From NCBI RefSeq assembly GCF_016767715.1, contig NZ_CP050145.1:620001-684000 (forward strand): 64,000 nucleotides of DNA, in the 5' to 3' direction. How positions within the stretch are numbered: the first letter of the stretch is position 1; every line of letters begins with the position of its first letter. Source of the DNA: Mycobacteroides chelonae. Lineage in GTDB: Bacteria; Actinomycetota; Actinomycetes; Mycobacteriales; Mycobacteriaceae. Shown here piece after piece: positions 25,798 through 34,284 of this stretch. The position numbers were made by a program, and so were the translations under genes. The notes under the pieces are model-generated. The model was not told the DNA's origin and did not search any database. It saw nothing but the letters and a program-made list of their open reading frames with translations.

Positions 25798-26424
25798 GTG
25801 GCACGTCGTAACTGGTATGCGCTGGGCGCGGCGGCGCTGGTGCTCGCCATGATCGTGCTGTTGGCGATCACCTGGCGGTCGAACCGATCGCAGGCGGTGC
25901 CGGCCCCGTACATCCACGAGCTGTCGTTGTGTACGGCCGTTCTCGCCGTGGCGGACCGCGCAGAATCCGAGTACGACGACTTCTCGAAATTGACGAGGAA
26001 TCGCACGTGGTCATGGGAGGACCCGCGGGTCGGGCCCGCTGCCTCGGCGTTCAGCACGGCGTTGCGGCGTGAGGCAGAGTCTTTACGGACGCTGATGCCG
26101 GACGATCATGCCGACCATGGACTGACTCTGGAGGCGGACATCCGTGGCATGGCAGAGAACGATGTTGTGCTCGCCGACAAGCTCGCCCGCCGTGACGGGC
26201 TCCTTTCGGTCGACGCATTGGTTCTCCGCTACGAATTCGCGCATCAGTCGGCGGCCCGCTCCTGCGACATAACCCGTGACTTCGAAGCCATCAGGCAGGA
26301 ACAAGTACGCCAGTGCGAAGGACGCCGGTCGGGGTCGGTTGCCAATTGGTGGACGATGAGCTGCGTTCAGGAGCCTATAGAGCCCTCGACGACCTTCGAG
26401 ATCCCGCCAAACCCGGGGCTTTAG
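25798..26424 (+). CDS. hypothetical single-pass membrane protein
   Basis: 208 residues, function not recognised. N-terminal membrane helix (about residues 8-25, ALGAAALVLAMIVLLAIT) with a short basic cytoplasmic start, then an extracytoplasmic part rich in acidic residues and helices, with four Cys (CTAV, SCDI, QCEG, SCVQ) that could form disulphides. AAGGGGGAT lies before GTG 25798. Probably co-transcribed with purD but functionally unrelated. The last 4 bases overlap the end of the convergent esterase gene. Confidence 0.7.
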   Translation: MARRNWYALGAAALVLAMIVLLAITWRSNRSQAVPAPYIHELSLCTAVLAVADRAESEYDDFSKLTRNRTWSWEDPRVGPAASAFSTALRREAESLRTLMPDDHADHGLTLEADIRGMAENDVVLADKLARRDGLLSVDALVLRYEFAHQSAARSCDITRDFEAIRQEQVRQCEGRRSGSVANWWTMSCVQEPIEPSTTFEIPPNPGL

Positions 26425-27221
26425 GCGGCCAGGATCGGTGCGATCCAGCCCAGCGCGAGTGGGACCTGCGACAGCCAGTACCCGCCCTCGTGTGCGCCTG
26501 GACCGAAATCTCCGGCCGGGGGCGCCGCCAGCTGCTCGGCGAAAACCTTACTGGCCGTGTAGAACCTGTCGTCATAGCCGGACGACACCCACACCGGCAG
26601 CCCGTTGAGCTGAGGCCGACCGAAAACCGAGTTCTCTTCCCAGTTCTCCTCGTTGTCAAAGGCGTCAGCGGTGGCCTCGGGGTAGGACAGCCATATCGAC
26701 GGGGACACCGCGGCGACGGCTGCGGTTCGGGGTCCGCCCAGACGCGCACCGTTGAGCAGCGCGCCATAGCCGCCCGCGGACCAGCCCATGAAGGCCACCC
26801 GAGAGACGTCGAGGCCCTCCTGCTCGGCGAGCATCGGCAGGAACTCGTCGATGATCATCGCGCCGGGGTCGTCGCCGTTCTGATGCGGATGCCAGTAGCT
26901 GTTGCCCCCGTCGATCGCGGCGACCGCGAAGGGCGGCGCCCCGGCGGCGACCAGATCCCCGAGCATCCGCTCATATCCCCAGTAGATGGTCCGATCGGCG
27001 TTCTCGTCGCGGCCGTGCAACATGATCACCGGACGCACGGGCCAGTCGACTCCGGGTGGTCTGGCTACCTTCCATCCGGTGGGAGTGCCTCCGCGGGCCT
27101 CGGAGATGAAGGAACCGCTGGTGACATCGGCCGCGGCCCGTGCGGGTGCCGCGAGCGTCGGAAGAAGCGCAGCACCGGCCCCGAGCGCGGCACCCATCTG
27201 CAACAGGCGACGTCGGCTCAT
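26421..27221 (-). CDS. Tat-exported alpha/beta-hydrolase esterase (Rv0774c-like), copy 1
   Basis: 266 residues. N-terminal twin-arginine signal: SRRRLLQMGAALGAGAALL, cleavage near ARAAA. Mature enzyme shows the nucleophile elbow GWSAGGYGAL (GxSxG), a preceding RVAFM, and a late His in GAHEGGYW. Belongs to the antigen-85/esterase-D-like exported esterases; Rv0774c is a characterised lipase/esterase of this type. ATG 27221 chosen so that the Tat signal is at the N-terminus. A second copy lies 72 bases upstream on the same strand. Confidence 0.85.
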   Translation of the reverse strand: MSRRRLLQMGAALGAGAALLPTLAAPARAAADVTSGSFISEARGGTPTGWKVARPPGVDWPVRPVIMLHGRDENADRTIYWGYERMLGDLVAAGAPPFAVAAIDGGNSYWHPHQNGDDPGAMIIDEFLPMLAEQEGLDVSRVAFMGWSAGGYGALLNGARLGGPRTAAVAAVSPSIWLSYPEATADAFDNEENWEENSVFGRPQLNGLPVWVSSGYDDRFYTASKVFAEQLAAPPAGDFGPGAHEGGYWLSQVPLALGWIAPILAA

Positions 27222-27293
27222 TTCGGTCACGGGATCGATAATGCCAGCGGATGGCAAACCCGTCGAGGTCCAGCCAACAGCGGGAGAACAGCC

Positions 27294-28100
27294 CTACGCG
27301 GTGAGCAGTGGCGACATCCACGCGAGCTCGGCGCCGATCTGTGAGCTCCAGAACGAGCCATCGTGACCGCCGGGGCTGAAGCCGCCCGCAGGTGGTGTCG
27401 GAAGCTGGGCGATGAACTGCTTGGTGGCGCTGTAGAACGGATCGCTGTCACCGCAGTCGATGCGCAGCGGAATGGAGTTCAGTGCGGCCAGCCCCCATAC
27501 CGAGTTGGCGGCGTAGTCCTCGGGACCGTCGAAGGCGCCGGGCGCGGCGGCACCGGAGGATGTCCACAGCGCCGGGCTGACGGCGGTGATGGCGGCAGTT
27601 CGGCCGGCGCCCAGGCGTGAGCCCAGGAGCATGGCGCCGTATCCGCCCATCGACCAGCCCAGAAATGCGACGCGCGAGGTGTCCAGTCCCTGCTCGGCCA
27701 GCAGTGGGATGAATTCGCCCAGCACCATCGCCCCGGAGTCCTCACCCGAGGACCGCTTGTGCCAGTAACCGCCGCCGCCATCGACGCTCACCAGGGCAAA
27801 GGGCTTGGCCCCCGCCGTGACGGCCTGCGCCAGCATGTTCTCCACGCCGCCCTCCATGACTCCGGCGGCGGTCTGCCCCTTGCCGTGCAGCGCGATGATG
27901 GGCCGGATGGGGCCGGTTACCCCGGGTGGCCGGGCGATACGCCATTCGGTGCGGACACCGCCGCGCGCCGCCGAGACAAAGGAGCCCGCGGCAATGGCGC
28001 CGTCGGCATGGGCAGGGAAAGCCCCCAGACCGGCCAGTGCGGCACCGGCACCGGTTGCCGCGCCGAGCTTGAACAGGGAGCGTCGAGACAGATCACGCAT
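27294..28100 (-). CDS. Tat-exported alpha/beta-hydrolase esterase (Rv0774c-like), copy 2
   Basis: 268 residues, clearly paralogous to the next gene in the operon: both share SFxSxARGG, the WRIARPPGV / WKVARPPGV segment, GWSxGGYGAxL and an end of type W-x-x-P-L/I-L. Twin-arginine signal DLSRRSLFKLGAATGAGAALA with cleavage at AHA. Nucleophile in LGWSMGGYGAML, His in GGHDGSFW. Exported, probably acting on ester bonds of lipids or wall components. Tandem duplication; M. tuberculosis has a single gene at the corresponding locus as far as I know. Confidence 0.85.
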   Translation of the reverse strand: MRDLSRRSLFKLGAATGAGAALAGLGAFPAHADGAIAAGSFVSAARGGVRTEWRIARPPGVTGPIRPIIALHGKGQTAAGVMEGGVENMLAQAVTAGAKPFALVSVDGGGGYWHKRSSGEDSGAMVLGEFIPLLAEQGLDTSRVAFLGWSMGGYGAMLLGSRLGAGRTAAITAVSPALWTSSGAAAPGAFDGPEDYAANSVWGLAALNSIPLRIDCGDSDPFYSATKQFIAQLPTPPAGGFSPGGHDGSFWSSQIGAELAWMSPLLTA

Positions 28101-28140
28101 GGGGACATCATGCCGGTTCCGTCCAGATCCAGATATTCGA

Positions 28141-28146
28141 TACCGT
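28141..28146 (+). promoter_or_regulatory. -10 box (TACCGT) of the aminotransferase gene
   Basis: TACCGT ends 7 bases before GTG 28154; leaderless mRNA predicted. Confidence 0.45.
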
Positions 28147-28153
28147 CGCAGCC

Positions 28154-29314
28154 GTGGTAGGTCTCTCGCGGCGCTCGGACGTTCCGCCGTTCTATGTCAT
28201 GGACGTGCTAACGGCGGCCGCCGCACGGCAGTGCACGCACGGAGACATGATCTCCCTGGCCGCAGGGCAGCCGTCGACCGGCGCACCCGCTGTGGTTCTC
28301 GATGCGGTCCGAGAGGCTCTCGGCACGCAGGTGCTCGGATACACCGAAACACTTGGGTTGCCGGAACTGCGTGAGGCGATCGCCGGGTATCACCGGGAGC
28401 GTTCGGGTATCGAGGTCGAGGCGCAGGACGTCGTCGTCACCACGGGATCCTCGGGCGGATTCACGCTGTTGTTCCTCGCGGCCTTCGATGTGGGCGATAC
28501 GGTCGTGATGACCCGGCCCGGTTACCCGGCCTACCGTAATTGTCTTGCCGCGCTTGGCTGCCGGGTTGTCGAGATCGACTGCGGGCCCCAGACGCGTTAC
28601 CAGCCGACGGTGGCGATGCTGGAGGCATTTTTGCAGGAGGAAGGTCGACCCCCTGCCGGTCTCATCGTCGCCAGTCCTGCCAACCCAACCGGCACCATCA
28701 TCGACGCGAGGGAGCTGGAGGCCCTCGCGCTGTGGTGTGAAGCCAACGGCACCCTGCTGATCTCCGACGAGATCTACCACGGGCTGTCCTACGGCGATCA
28801 AATGACTTCCAGTGCATGGGAATTCAGTCGAGAATCGGTGGTTATGGGCTCGGTGTCCAAGTACTTCTCGATGACGGGTTGGCGGTTGGGCTGGATGCTG
28901 GTGCCGCGCCGGTTCCTGCGTGCCGTCGACAGACTGTCCTCGAACTTCACCATCTGCCCGCCGGCTGTTTCGCAGTACGCTGCGCTGGCGGCGTTCAGCC
29001 CCGAGGCGCGCGTCGAGCTCGACGGGCATGTGCGCCGGTATGCGGTGAACCGGACGCTGCTCATCAGCGGTCTCGCCAACGCGGGCATTACCAAGATCGC
29101 GCCCCCCGATGGCGCGTTCTACGCGTATGCCGATATTGAGCACCTGACCGGTAATGCCGAGCAGTGGTGTGCGGACCTGTTGGCGCGCACTGGGGTAGCC
29201 GTCGCGCCCGGCATCGACTTTGACACCGTGCGTGGTCACCACACCATCCGCCTGAGCTTCGCCGGCAGCACAGATGCGATCGAGGAGGCTCTGGTGCGAC
29301 TCGGCAGGGCCTGA
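28154..29314 (+). CDS. class I/II pyridoxal-phosphate aminotransferase
   Basis: 386 residues, fold-type I aminotransferase of the aspartate-aminotransferase/AlaA/valine-pyruvate group. Seen: substrate loop GYTETLGLPELREAI, PLP phosphate contact TTGSSGGF, ASPANPTG, cofactor-stacking ISDEIYHGLSY (Asp/Tyr), and the Schiff-base Lys in SVSKYFSMTGWRLGW, then RLSFAG with the carboxylate-binding Arg. Cytosolic. GTG start supported by a -10 box. Exact amino-acid pair cannot be deduced. Divergent from the exported esterases. Confidence 0.92.
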   Translation: MVGLSRRSDVPPFYVMDVLTAAAARQCTHGDMISLAAGQPSTGAPAVVLDAVREALGTQVLGYTETLGLPELREAIAGYHRERSGIEVEAQDVVVTTGSSGGFTLLFLAAFDVGDTVVMTRPGYPAYRNCLAALGCRVVEIDCGPQTRYQPTVAMLEAFLQEEGRPPAGLIVASPANPTGTIIDARELEALALWCEANGTLLISDEIYHGLSYGDQMTSSAWEFSRESVVMGSVSKYFSMTGWRLGWMLVPRRFLRAVDRLSSNFTICPPAVSQYAALAAFSPEARVELDGHVRRYAVNRTLLISGLANAGITKIAPPDGAFYAYADIEHLTGNAEQWCADLLARTGVAVAPGIDFDTVRGHHTIRLSFAGSTDAIEEALVRLGRA

Positions 29315-29383
29315 TGTGGCCGCTTGCATGAGATAGCGCAAAACGCCCGTGGGGACGCGTCTCTGCTGGCAGCATGACATGAC

Positions 29384-30067
29384 GTGACAGTCAGGCAACA
29401 GGTCGAGGTGTTCCCCGAAGGGAATGCCGCGCACCGTCCGCAAGCCACCCCGAAGGGGGAGCGACGGCGGCGGGCGTTGATCAGCGCTGCCGCTGATCTG
29501 TTGCGGGACAATGGTATTGATGCGGTTCGGCATCGGGCGGTGGCGCAGCGTGCCGGCCTGCCATTGGCCTCGACCACGTATTACTTCTCCTCGTTGGAGG
29601 ACTTGATCGCGCGGGCTGTCGAACACGCGGGAACCCACGAGCTGGAACAGATCCAGGAACGGCTGTCGCTGGTTCAATACCGGCGCCGCGGAGCTGCTGC
29701 CACTGCCGAGGCGGTGGTGGAGCTGTTGTTCGGCACGCCGGGATTCGGTGGCGGGGAACAGCTGGTATCGCGGTACGAGCGTGAACTGGCGTGCAGTCGC
29801 CATCCCGAACTGCGCGAGGTGCAGCAGCGTCTCCGGGAACAGCGCGACGATGCCGTGGCGCAGGTGGTGCGCCGGTCCGGTCGGTCCATCGATAACGTCC
29901 GTGTCGCGGTGCTGATTTCGACCATCGATGGGGCGATGGTGGGTGCGCTCACCGAGGCGGCCAGTAGTCCACAGGCGACTGCCACGGCGATGCTGGTGGA
30001 CGTCATCGATGTGCTCGCACCGTTGGAAGTGGAACAGCTGGCTGAGTCGATTTCCTTCCCCCCATAG
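29384..30067 (+). CDS. TetR-family transcriptional regulator (Rv0775-like position)
   Basis: 227 residues. HTH region about 22-70: RRRALISAAADLLRDNGI, AVRHRAVAQRAGLPLAS, TTYYFSSLEDLI, a typical TetR_N domain after a 20-residue N-terminal extension. C-terminal ligand-binding helices follow. Start GTG 29384 is the longest good option; the stop is 9 bases before the purB start. It sits directly upstream of purB as Rv0775 does near purB in M. tuberculosis. Target unknown. Confidence 0.9.
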   Translation: MTVRQQVEVFPEGNAAHRPQATPKGERRRRALISAAADLLRDNGIDAVRHRAVAQRAGLPLASTTYYFSSLEDLIARAVEHAGTHELEQIQERLSLVQYRRRGAAATAEAVVELLFGTPGFGGGEQLVSRYERELACSRHPELREVQQRLREQRDDAVAQVVRRSGRSIDNVRVAVLISTIDGAMVGALTEAASSPQATATAMLVDVIDVLAPLEVEQLAESISFPP

Positions 30068-30070
30068 ACT
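30065..30070 (+). promoter_or_regulatory. -10 box (TAGACT) of purB
   Basis: TAGACT ends 6 bases before GTG 30077 and overlaps the preceding TetR stop; leaderless mRNA predicted. Confidence 0.55.
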
Positions 30071-30076
30071 CTGGTT

Positions 30077-31495
30077 GTGCAAATCCCTAACGTCCTGGCA
30101 TCCCGGTACGCGAGCGATGCCATGGCAGCGCTCTGGTCGCCGCAATCAAAGGTGCTGTTGGAGCGCCAGTTGTGGATTGCTGTGCTGCGCGCACAACGCG
30201 ATCTCGGCATCGACGTTCCCGACGGCGTTATCGAGGATTACGAGCGCGTGGTCGAGAAGGTTGACCTGGACTCCATCGCCGCCCGCGAGCGTGTCACCCG
30301 TCACGATGTCAAGGCTCGTATCGAGGAGTTCAATGCCCTCGCCGGGCACGAGCACATCCACAAGGGGATGACGAGCCGCGACCTCACCGAGAACGTGGAG
30401 CAGCTGCAGATCCGGCGGTCGCTGGAGTATGTCCATGCCCACGGTGTCGCGGTGGTGGCGCGGCTCGCGCGTCACGCCGTCGAATACCGGGATGTGGTGA
30501 TGGCCGGACGCAGTCACAACGTGGCCGCACAGGCCACCACATTGGGTAAGCGGTTCGCATCGGCGGCCGACGAGACGTTGATCGCGCTCACCCGGTTGCG
30601 TGAGCTTCTCGACCGGTATCCGCTGCGTGGGATCAAGGGTCCCATGGGTACCGGGCAGGACATGCTCGATCTGTTCGACGGGGACGTGGTCAAGTTGGCC
30701 GCGTTGGAACAGCGTATTGCCGAGCACCTCGGGTTCTCGGCTGCTCTGACCAGCGTTGGCCAGGTGTATCCACGCTCTCTGGACCACGATGTGGTGTCCG
30801 CGCTGGTGCAGCTCGGTGCCGGCCCCTCCTCACTGGCGCACACCATTCGGCTGATGGCCGGGCACGAGCTGGTCACCGAGGGCTTCGCGCCCGGGCAGGT
30901 GGGTAGCTCGGCGATGCCTCACAAGATGAACACCCGCAGCTGTGAACGGGTCAACGGTTTGCAGGTGATTCTGCGTGGGTATGGCTCCATGGCTGCGGAA
31001 CTGGCTGGGGCGCAATGGAATGAAGGCGATGTGTTCTGCTCGGTGGTGCGGCGTGTGGCGCTGCCCGATGCCTTCTTTGCCATCGACGGGATGATCGAGA
31101 CGTTCCTGACGGTGCTCGACGAGTTCGGTGCTTACCCGGCGGTGATCGACCGGGAGCTGCGTCGCTATCTGCCGTTCCTGGCGACCACCAAGGTGCTGAT
31201 GGCTGCGGTGCGCGCCGGGGTTGGACGCGAAGAAGCCCACGAGGTCATCAAGGAGCATGCCGTCGCGACAGCGCTCGCCATGCGTGAAAAAGGCGCCGAA
31301 CCAGACCTTTTGGGCTTGCTGGCCGAAGATCCGAGGCTGCCGCTGGACGCTGCGACCCTGGAAGCTGCGCTGGCAGATCGGGCCTCGTTCACCGGTGCCG
31401 CAGCCGACCAGGTCGATCGGGTGGTGGCCGAAGTTTCCGCGCTTGTCGACGCCTACCCCGAGGCCGCGGCCTACAACCCGGGTGCCATTCTGTAG
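30077..31495 (+). CDS. purB: adenylosuccinate lyase
   Basis: 472 residues, the standard PurB length. Splits SAICAR to AICAR and adenylosuccinate to AMP. Seen: THE/TSRDLTEN active-site segment (KGMTSRDLTEN), AGRSHNVAAQATTLGKR with catalytic His, and the fumarase/aspartase superfamily signature GSSAMPHKMN with the catalytic Ser loop. GTG start supported by the -10 box 6 bases upstream. cyp126 follows after 3 bases, so they are co-transcribed. Confidence 0.97.
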   Translation: MQIPNVLASRYASDAMAALWSPQSKVLLERQLWIAVLRAQRDLGIDVPDGVIEDYERVVEKVDLDSIAARERVTRHDVKARIEEFNALAGHEHIHKGMTSRDLTENVEQLQIRRSLEYVHAHGVAVVARLARHAVEYRDVVMAGRSHNVAAQATTLGKRFASAADETLIALTRLRELLDRYPLRGIKGPMGTGQDMLDLFDGDVVKLAALEQRIAEHLGFSAALTSVGQVYPRSLDHDVVSALVQLGAGPSSLAHTIRLMAGHELVTEGFAPGQVGSSAMPHKMNTRSCERVNGLQVILRGYGSMAAELAGAQWNEGDVFCSVVRRVALPDAFFAIDGMIETFLTVLDEFGAYPAVIDRELRRYLPFLATTKVLMAAVRAGVGREEAHEVIKEHAVATALAMREKGAEPDLLGLLAEDPRLPLDAATLEAALADRASFTGAAADQVDRVVAEVSALVDAYPEAAAYNPGAIL

Positions 31496-31498
31496 TTC

Positions 31499-32731
31499 AT
31501 GGGCTGCGCGGCTCTTCGTGGCATAGACCTGACCGACCTGGACAACTTCGCCGGCGGGTTTCCGCACGCCCTGTTCGCACAGCATCGGCGCGAGGCGCCG
31601 GTGTACTGGCACGCGCCCACCGAGAACACCCCGGACAACGAGGGCTTCTGGTCGGTGGCCACCTATGCGGAAACCTTTGAGGTGCTGCGTGATCCGGTGA
31701 TGTACTCATCGGTGACCGGGGGTGACCGGCCCTACGGCGGCACCCTCATACAGGACTTGCCGATCGCCGGGCAGGTGCTCAACATGATGGATGATCCGCG
31801 ACACCGCCAGATCCGCAAGTTGGTGAGCTCCGGACTGACCCCACGCATGATCCAGCGGGTCGAGGATGACTTGCGGGTGCGCTGCCGGGCGCTCTTGGAC
31901 GCGGTGCGGCCGACCGTGCCGTTTGACTTCCTTGTCGATATCGCCGCAGAGCTGCCCATGCAGATGATCTGCATCCTGCTGGGGGTACCGGAGTCTGAAC
32001 GGCACTGGCTGTTCGAGGCGGTTGAGCCCAGTTTCGACTTCGGCAAGTCACGGCGCTCGCACGTCACCAGCTCCTTGGGTGATCCCAGCTCCGGTATGTA
32101 TCAATATGGTTCGGAGTTGGTTGCATCGAAACGTGCGGCGCCCGCCGACGACATGTTGTCTGTGGTTGCCAATGCGACGGTCGATGATCCGGAAGCGCCC
32201 GCGCTGTCGGACGCCGAACTGTATCTGTTCTTCTGCCTGTTGTTCAGTGCCGGTGCCGAGACCACGCGCAACGCCATCGCCGGTGGCCTGTTGGCACTGC
32301 TGGACAACCCCGGCCAATTCCGTTCCCTGCGTGAAGATCTTGCCCTGCTGCCGACGGCTATCGAGGAGATGCTGCGCTGGACCTCGCCGTCACCGTCCAA
32401 GCGCAGGACGGCAACCGCTGATGTGATGTTGGGCGGGCAGCAGATCGTCGCAGGACAAAAGGTAGTGGTCTGGGAGGGTTCGGCGAATCGCGATGCGCTG
32501 GTTTTCGACCGGCCGGACGTCTTCGACATCACGCGCAAACCGAATCCTCACTTAGGCTTTGGGCAGGGCGTGCATTTCTGTCTGGGGGCACATCTGGCTC
32601 GTCTGGAGCTGCGAGTGGTGTTCGAGGAGCTGCTGCCGCGTTTTGCGTCATTGCAACTGGCCGGGCCGGTGGAATGGACGCGCAGTAACCGGCATACCGG
32701 TATCCGCCATCTGCTTGTGGCGGCCTCCTAA
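31499..32731 (+). CDS. cyp126: cytochrome P450 CYP126
   Basis: 410 residues, usual for a soluble bacterial P450. Seen: I-helix [10 protein letters not shown] (oxygen-activation, about 244-253), the K-helix ExxR as EEMLR, and the haem loop [15 protein letters not shown] with the Cys ligand (about residue 361). The purB-cyp126 adjacency is the same as Rv0777-Rv0778 in M. tuberculosis, where CYP126A1 binds azoles but its natural substrate is unknown. No ribosome-binding site in the 3-base gap; translation is probably coupled to purB. Confidence 0.95.
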   Translation: MGCAALRGIDLTDLDNFAGGFPHALFAQHRREAPVYWHAPTENTPDNEGFWSVATYAETFEVLRDPVMYSSVTGGDRPYGGTLIQDLPIAGQVLNMMDDPRHRQIRKLVSSGLTPRMIQRVEDDLRVRCRALLDAVRPTVPFDFLVDIAAELPMQMICILLGVPESERHWLFEAVEPSFDFGKSRRSHVTSSLGDPSSGMYQYGSELVASKRAAPADDMLSVVANATVDDPEAPALSDAELYLFFCLLFSAGAETTRNAIAGGLLALLDNPGQFRSLREDLALLPTAIEEMLRWTSPSPSKRRTATADVMLGGQQIVAGQKVVVWEGSANRDALVFDRPDVFDITRKPNPHLGFGQGVHFCLGAHLARLELRVVFEELLPRFASLQLAGPVEWTRSNRHTGIRHLLVAAS

Positions 32732-32745
32732 CGCGCCGTGATCGG

Positions 32746-33372
32746 CTAGGAGGTGCGCCAGGTTTTCGGTGTGCTGATACCCGAGGCCCTCAATTCGATG
32801 GCCGCCAGGCCCCGCATCGACGCGGTGTCCTGAGCGCGCCAGGCCGCCACCGGATCGGGCGTGACCACCGCCAGCTTCTTCAGCGGCCGGTTGGCGAGTG
32901 CCCGCAGGGCCAGCAGCTGTTCACCGGCGGGGGTGGCCGCCAGCTGTACCGCGACCAGCTTGCGGCGAAAGAACCTGATCCGCAAAAAGATCCACGGCCC
33001 TGCGAACGCCAGAATGGGAGGCGCGGCGACGGCGATCGCCAAAACGATCGCCAGCCAGGTCGCAGTGGTGTCCAGGTTGTGGCCGGCCCCGGCCAAATCG
33101 GCGGCCGCCTCGCTGGCCGCACGCAACGGTCCGCCCACCTTGTCGCCCACCAAGGGGATCCGGTGTGCGCTGTCGCCCGCGGAGTTCAGGTTGTCCGAAA
33201 TACCGTCGGCGCCGTCCTTCACCTGCCGGCCTACCTCGGCGATCGTCGACACCGCGGCGTGTACAGCAAGCCCGACGAACACCCAGATCGTGGTCCAGAT
33301 CGCGACCGCTACGTCGCTGAACAACTGGCCGAGCAACCGTCCCGGTCGGGTCGAGTAGGGCAGGAATCGCAT
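32746..33372 (-). CDS. two-helix membrane protein (Rv0779c-like)
   Basis: 208 residues, function unknown. N-terminal membrane helix about 17-40 (VAVAIWTTIWVFVGLAVHA), a soluble helical loop with Asp/Gly-rich stretch, and a second hydrophobic region about 107-131 (WLAIVLAIAVAAPPILAF plus following WIFLRI), then a basic cytosolic tail. Same orientation and place as Rv0779c between cyp126 and purC. Start ATG 33372 places a basic stretch before the first helix; the frame continues upstream over purC without a good start. Confidence 0.8.
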   Translation of the reverse strand: MRFLPYSTRPGRLLGQLFSDVAVAIWTTIWVFVGLAVHAAVSTIAEVGRQVKDGADGISDNLNSAGDSAHRIPLVGDKVGGPLRAASEAAADLAGAGHNLDTTATWLAIVLAIAVAAPPILAFAGPWIFLRIRFFRRKLVAVQLAATPAGEQLLALRALANRPLKKLAVVTPDPVAAWRAQDTASMRGLAAIELRASGISTPKTWRTS

Positions 33373-33378
33373 GAATCG

Positions 33379-33384
33379 TAGGAT
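33379..33384 (+). promoter_or_regulatory. -10 box (TAGGAT) of purC
   Basis: TAGGAT ends 6 bases before ATG 33391; leaderless mRNA predicted. It lies in the 18-base gap between divergent start codons. Confidence 0.55.
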
Positions 33385-33390
33385 GGCACG

Positions 33391-34284
33391 ATGCGTCCTC
33401 CGCTGTCCGATTACCAGCATGTGGCCAGCGGAAAGGTCCGTGAGCTGTACAGAGTCGACGACGAGCACCTGCTGTTCGTCGCTACCGACCGAATTTCCGC
33501 GTTCGATTTCGTCCTGGACACGCCGATACCGGACAAGGGGCGCATCCTCACCGCGATGAGCGTCTTCTTCTTCGGGCTGCTGACCGTGCCGAACCATCTG
33601 GCCGGACCGCCCGATGACCCGCGCATACCCGAGGAGGTGCTGGGCCGGGCACTGCTGGTGCGCCGGCTCGACATGCTCCCCGTGGAGTGTGTGGCCCGTG
33701 GATACCTCACCGGGTCTGGACTGCTGGACTACCAGCGCACCGGTGCGGTGTGCGGTCACGTGCTGCCACAGGGGCTCGGTGAAGCCAGTCGACTGGATCC
33801 GCCGTTGTTCACCCCGGCGACGAAGGCCGACATCGGAGAGCACGATATGAATGTCGATTTCGCCGCCGTGGTGGATCTTGTCGGCGGCGTGCGTGCCAAC
33901 CAACTGCGCGACGAGACGATCAAGATCTACACCAGGGCCGCAGCACATGCCCTGCACAAGGGAATCATCTTGGCCGACACAAAATTCGAGTTCGGTGTCG
34001 ATATCGAAGGCACCCTGGTGCTGGCCGATGAGGTGTTCACCCCCGACTCGTCCAGGTACTGGGACGCGGCCAACTACAAGGCGGGTGTGGTGCAGGACAG
34101 CTTCGACAAGCAGTTCGTGCGCAACTGGCTCACCGGGCCTGAATCGGGATGGGATCGCGCGTCGGATACTCCGCCGCCACCATTGCCCGAGGCGGTGGCG
34201 GTAGCCACCCGCGAGCGGTACATCGAGGCATATGAACGCATCTCGGGGCTTAGCTTCGCTGATTGGATCGGCCCGTCGGCGTGA
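33391..34284 (+). CDS. purC: phosphoribosylaminoimidazole-succinocarboxamide synthase (SAICAR synthase)
   Basis: 297 residues. Joins CAIR with aspartate to SAICAR. Seen: N-terminal [26 protein letters not shown] split over the ATP site (G-K-V-R-E and TDRISAFD), the SAICAR signature [22 protein letters not shown] and the second signature [15 protein letters not shown] start with its own -10 box. The stop overlaps the ptrB start (GTGA), so ptrB is translationally coupled. Confidence 0.97.
   Translation: MRPPLSDYQHVASGKVRELYRVDDEHLLFVATDRISAFDFVLDTPIPDKGRILTAMSVFFFGLLTVPNHLAGPPDDPRIPEEVLGRALLVRRLDMLPVECVARGYLTGSGLLDYQRTGAVCGHVLPQGLGEASRLDPPLFTPATKADIGEHDMNVDFAAVVDLVGGVRANQLRDETIKIYTRAAAHALHKGIILADTKFEFGVDIEGTLVLADEVFTPDSSRYWDAANYKAGVVQDSFDKQFVRNWLTGPESGWDRASDTPPPPLPEAVAVATRERYIEAYERISGLSFADWIGPSA

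Noticed and set aside
28208..30145. 645-codon open frame antisense to the aminotransferase and TetR genes
   Set aside because: Spans two well-supported genes and has low-complexity His/Arg-rich sequence typical of shadows.
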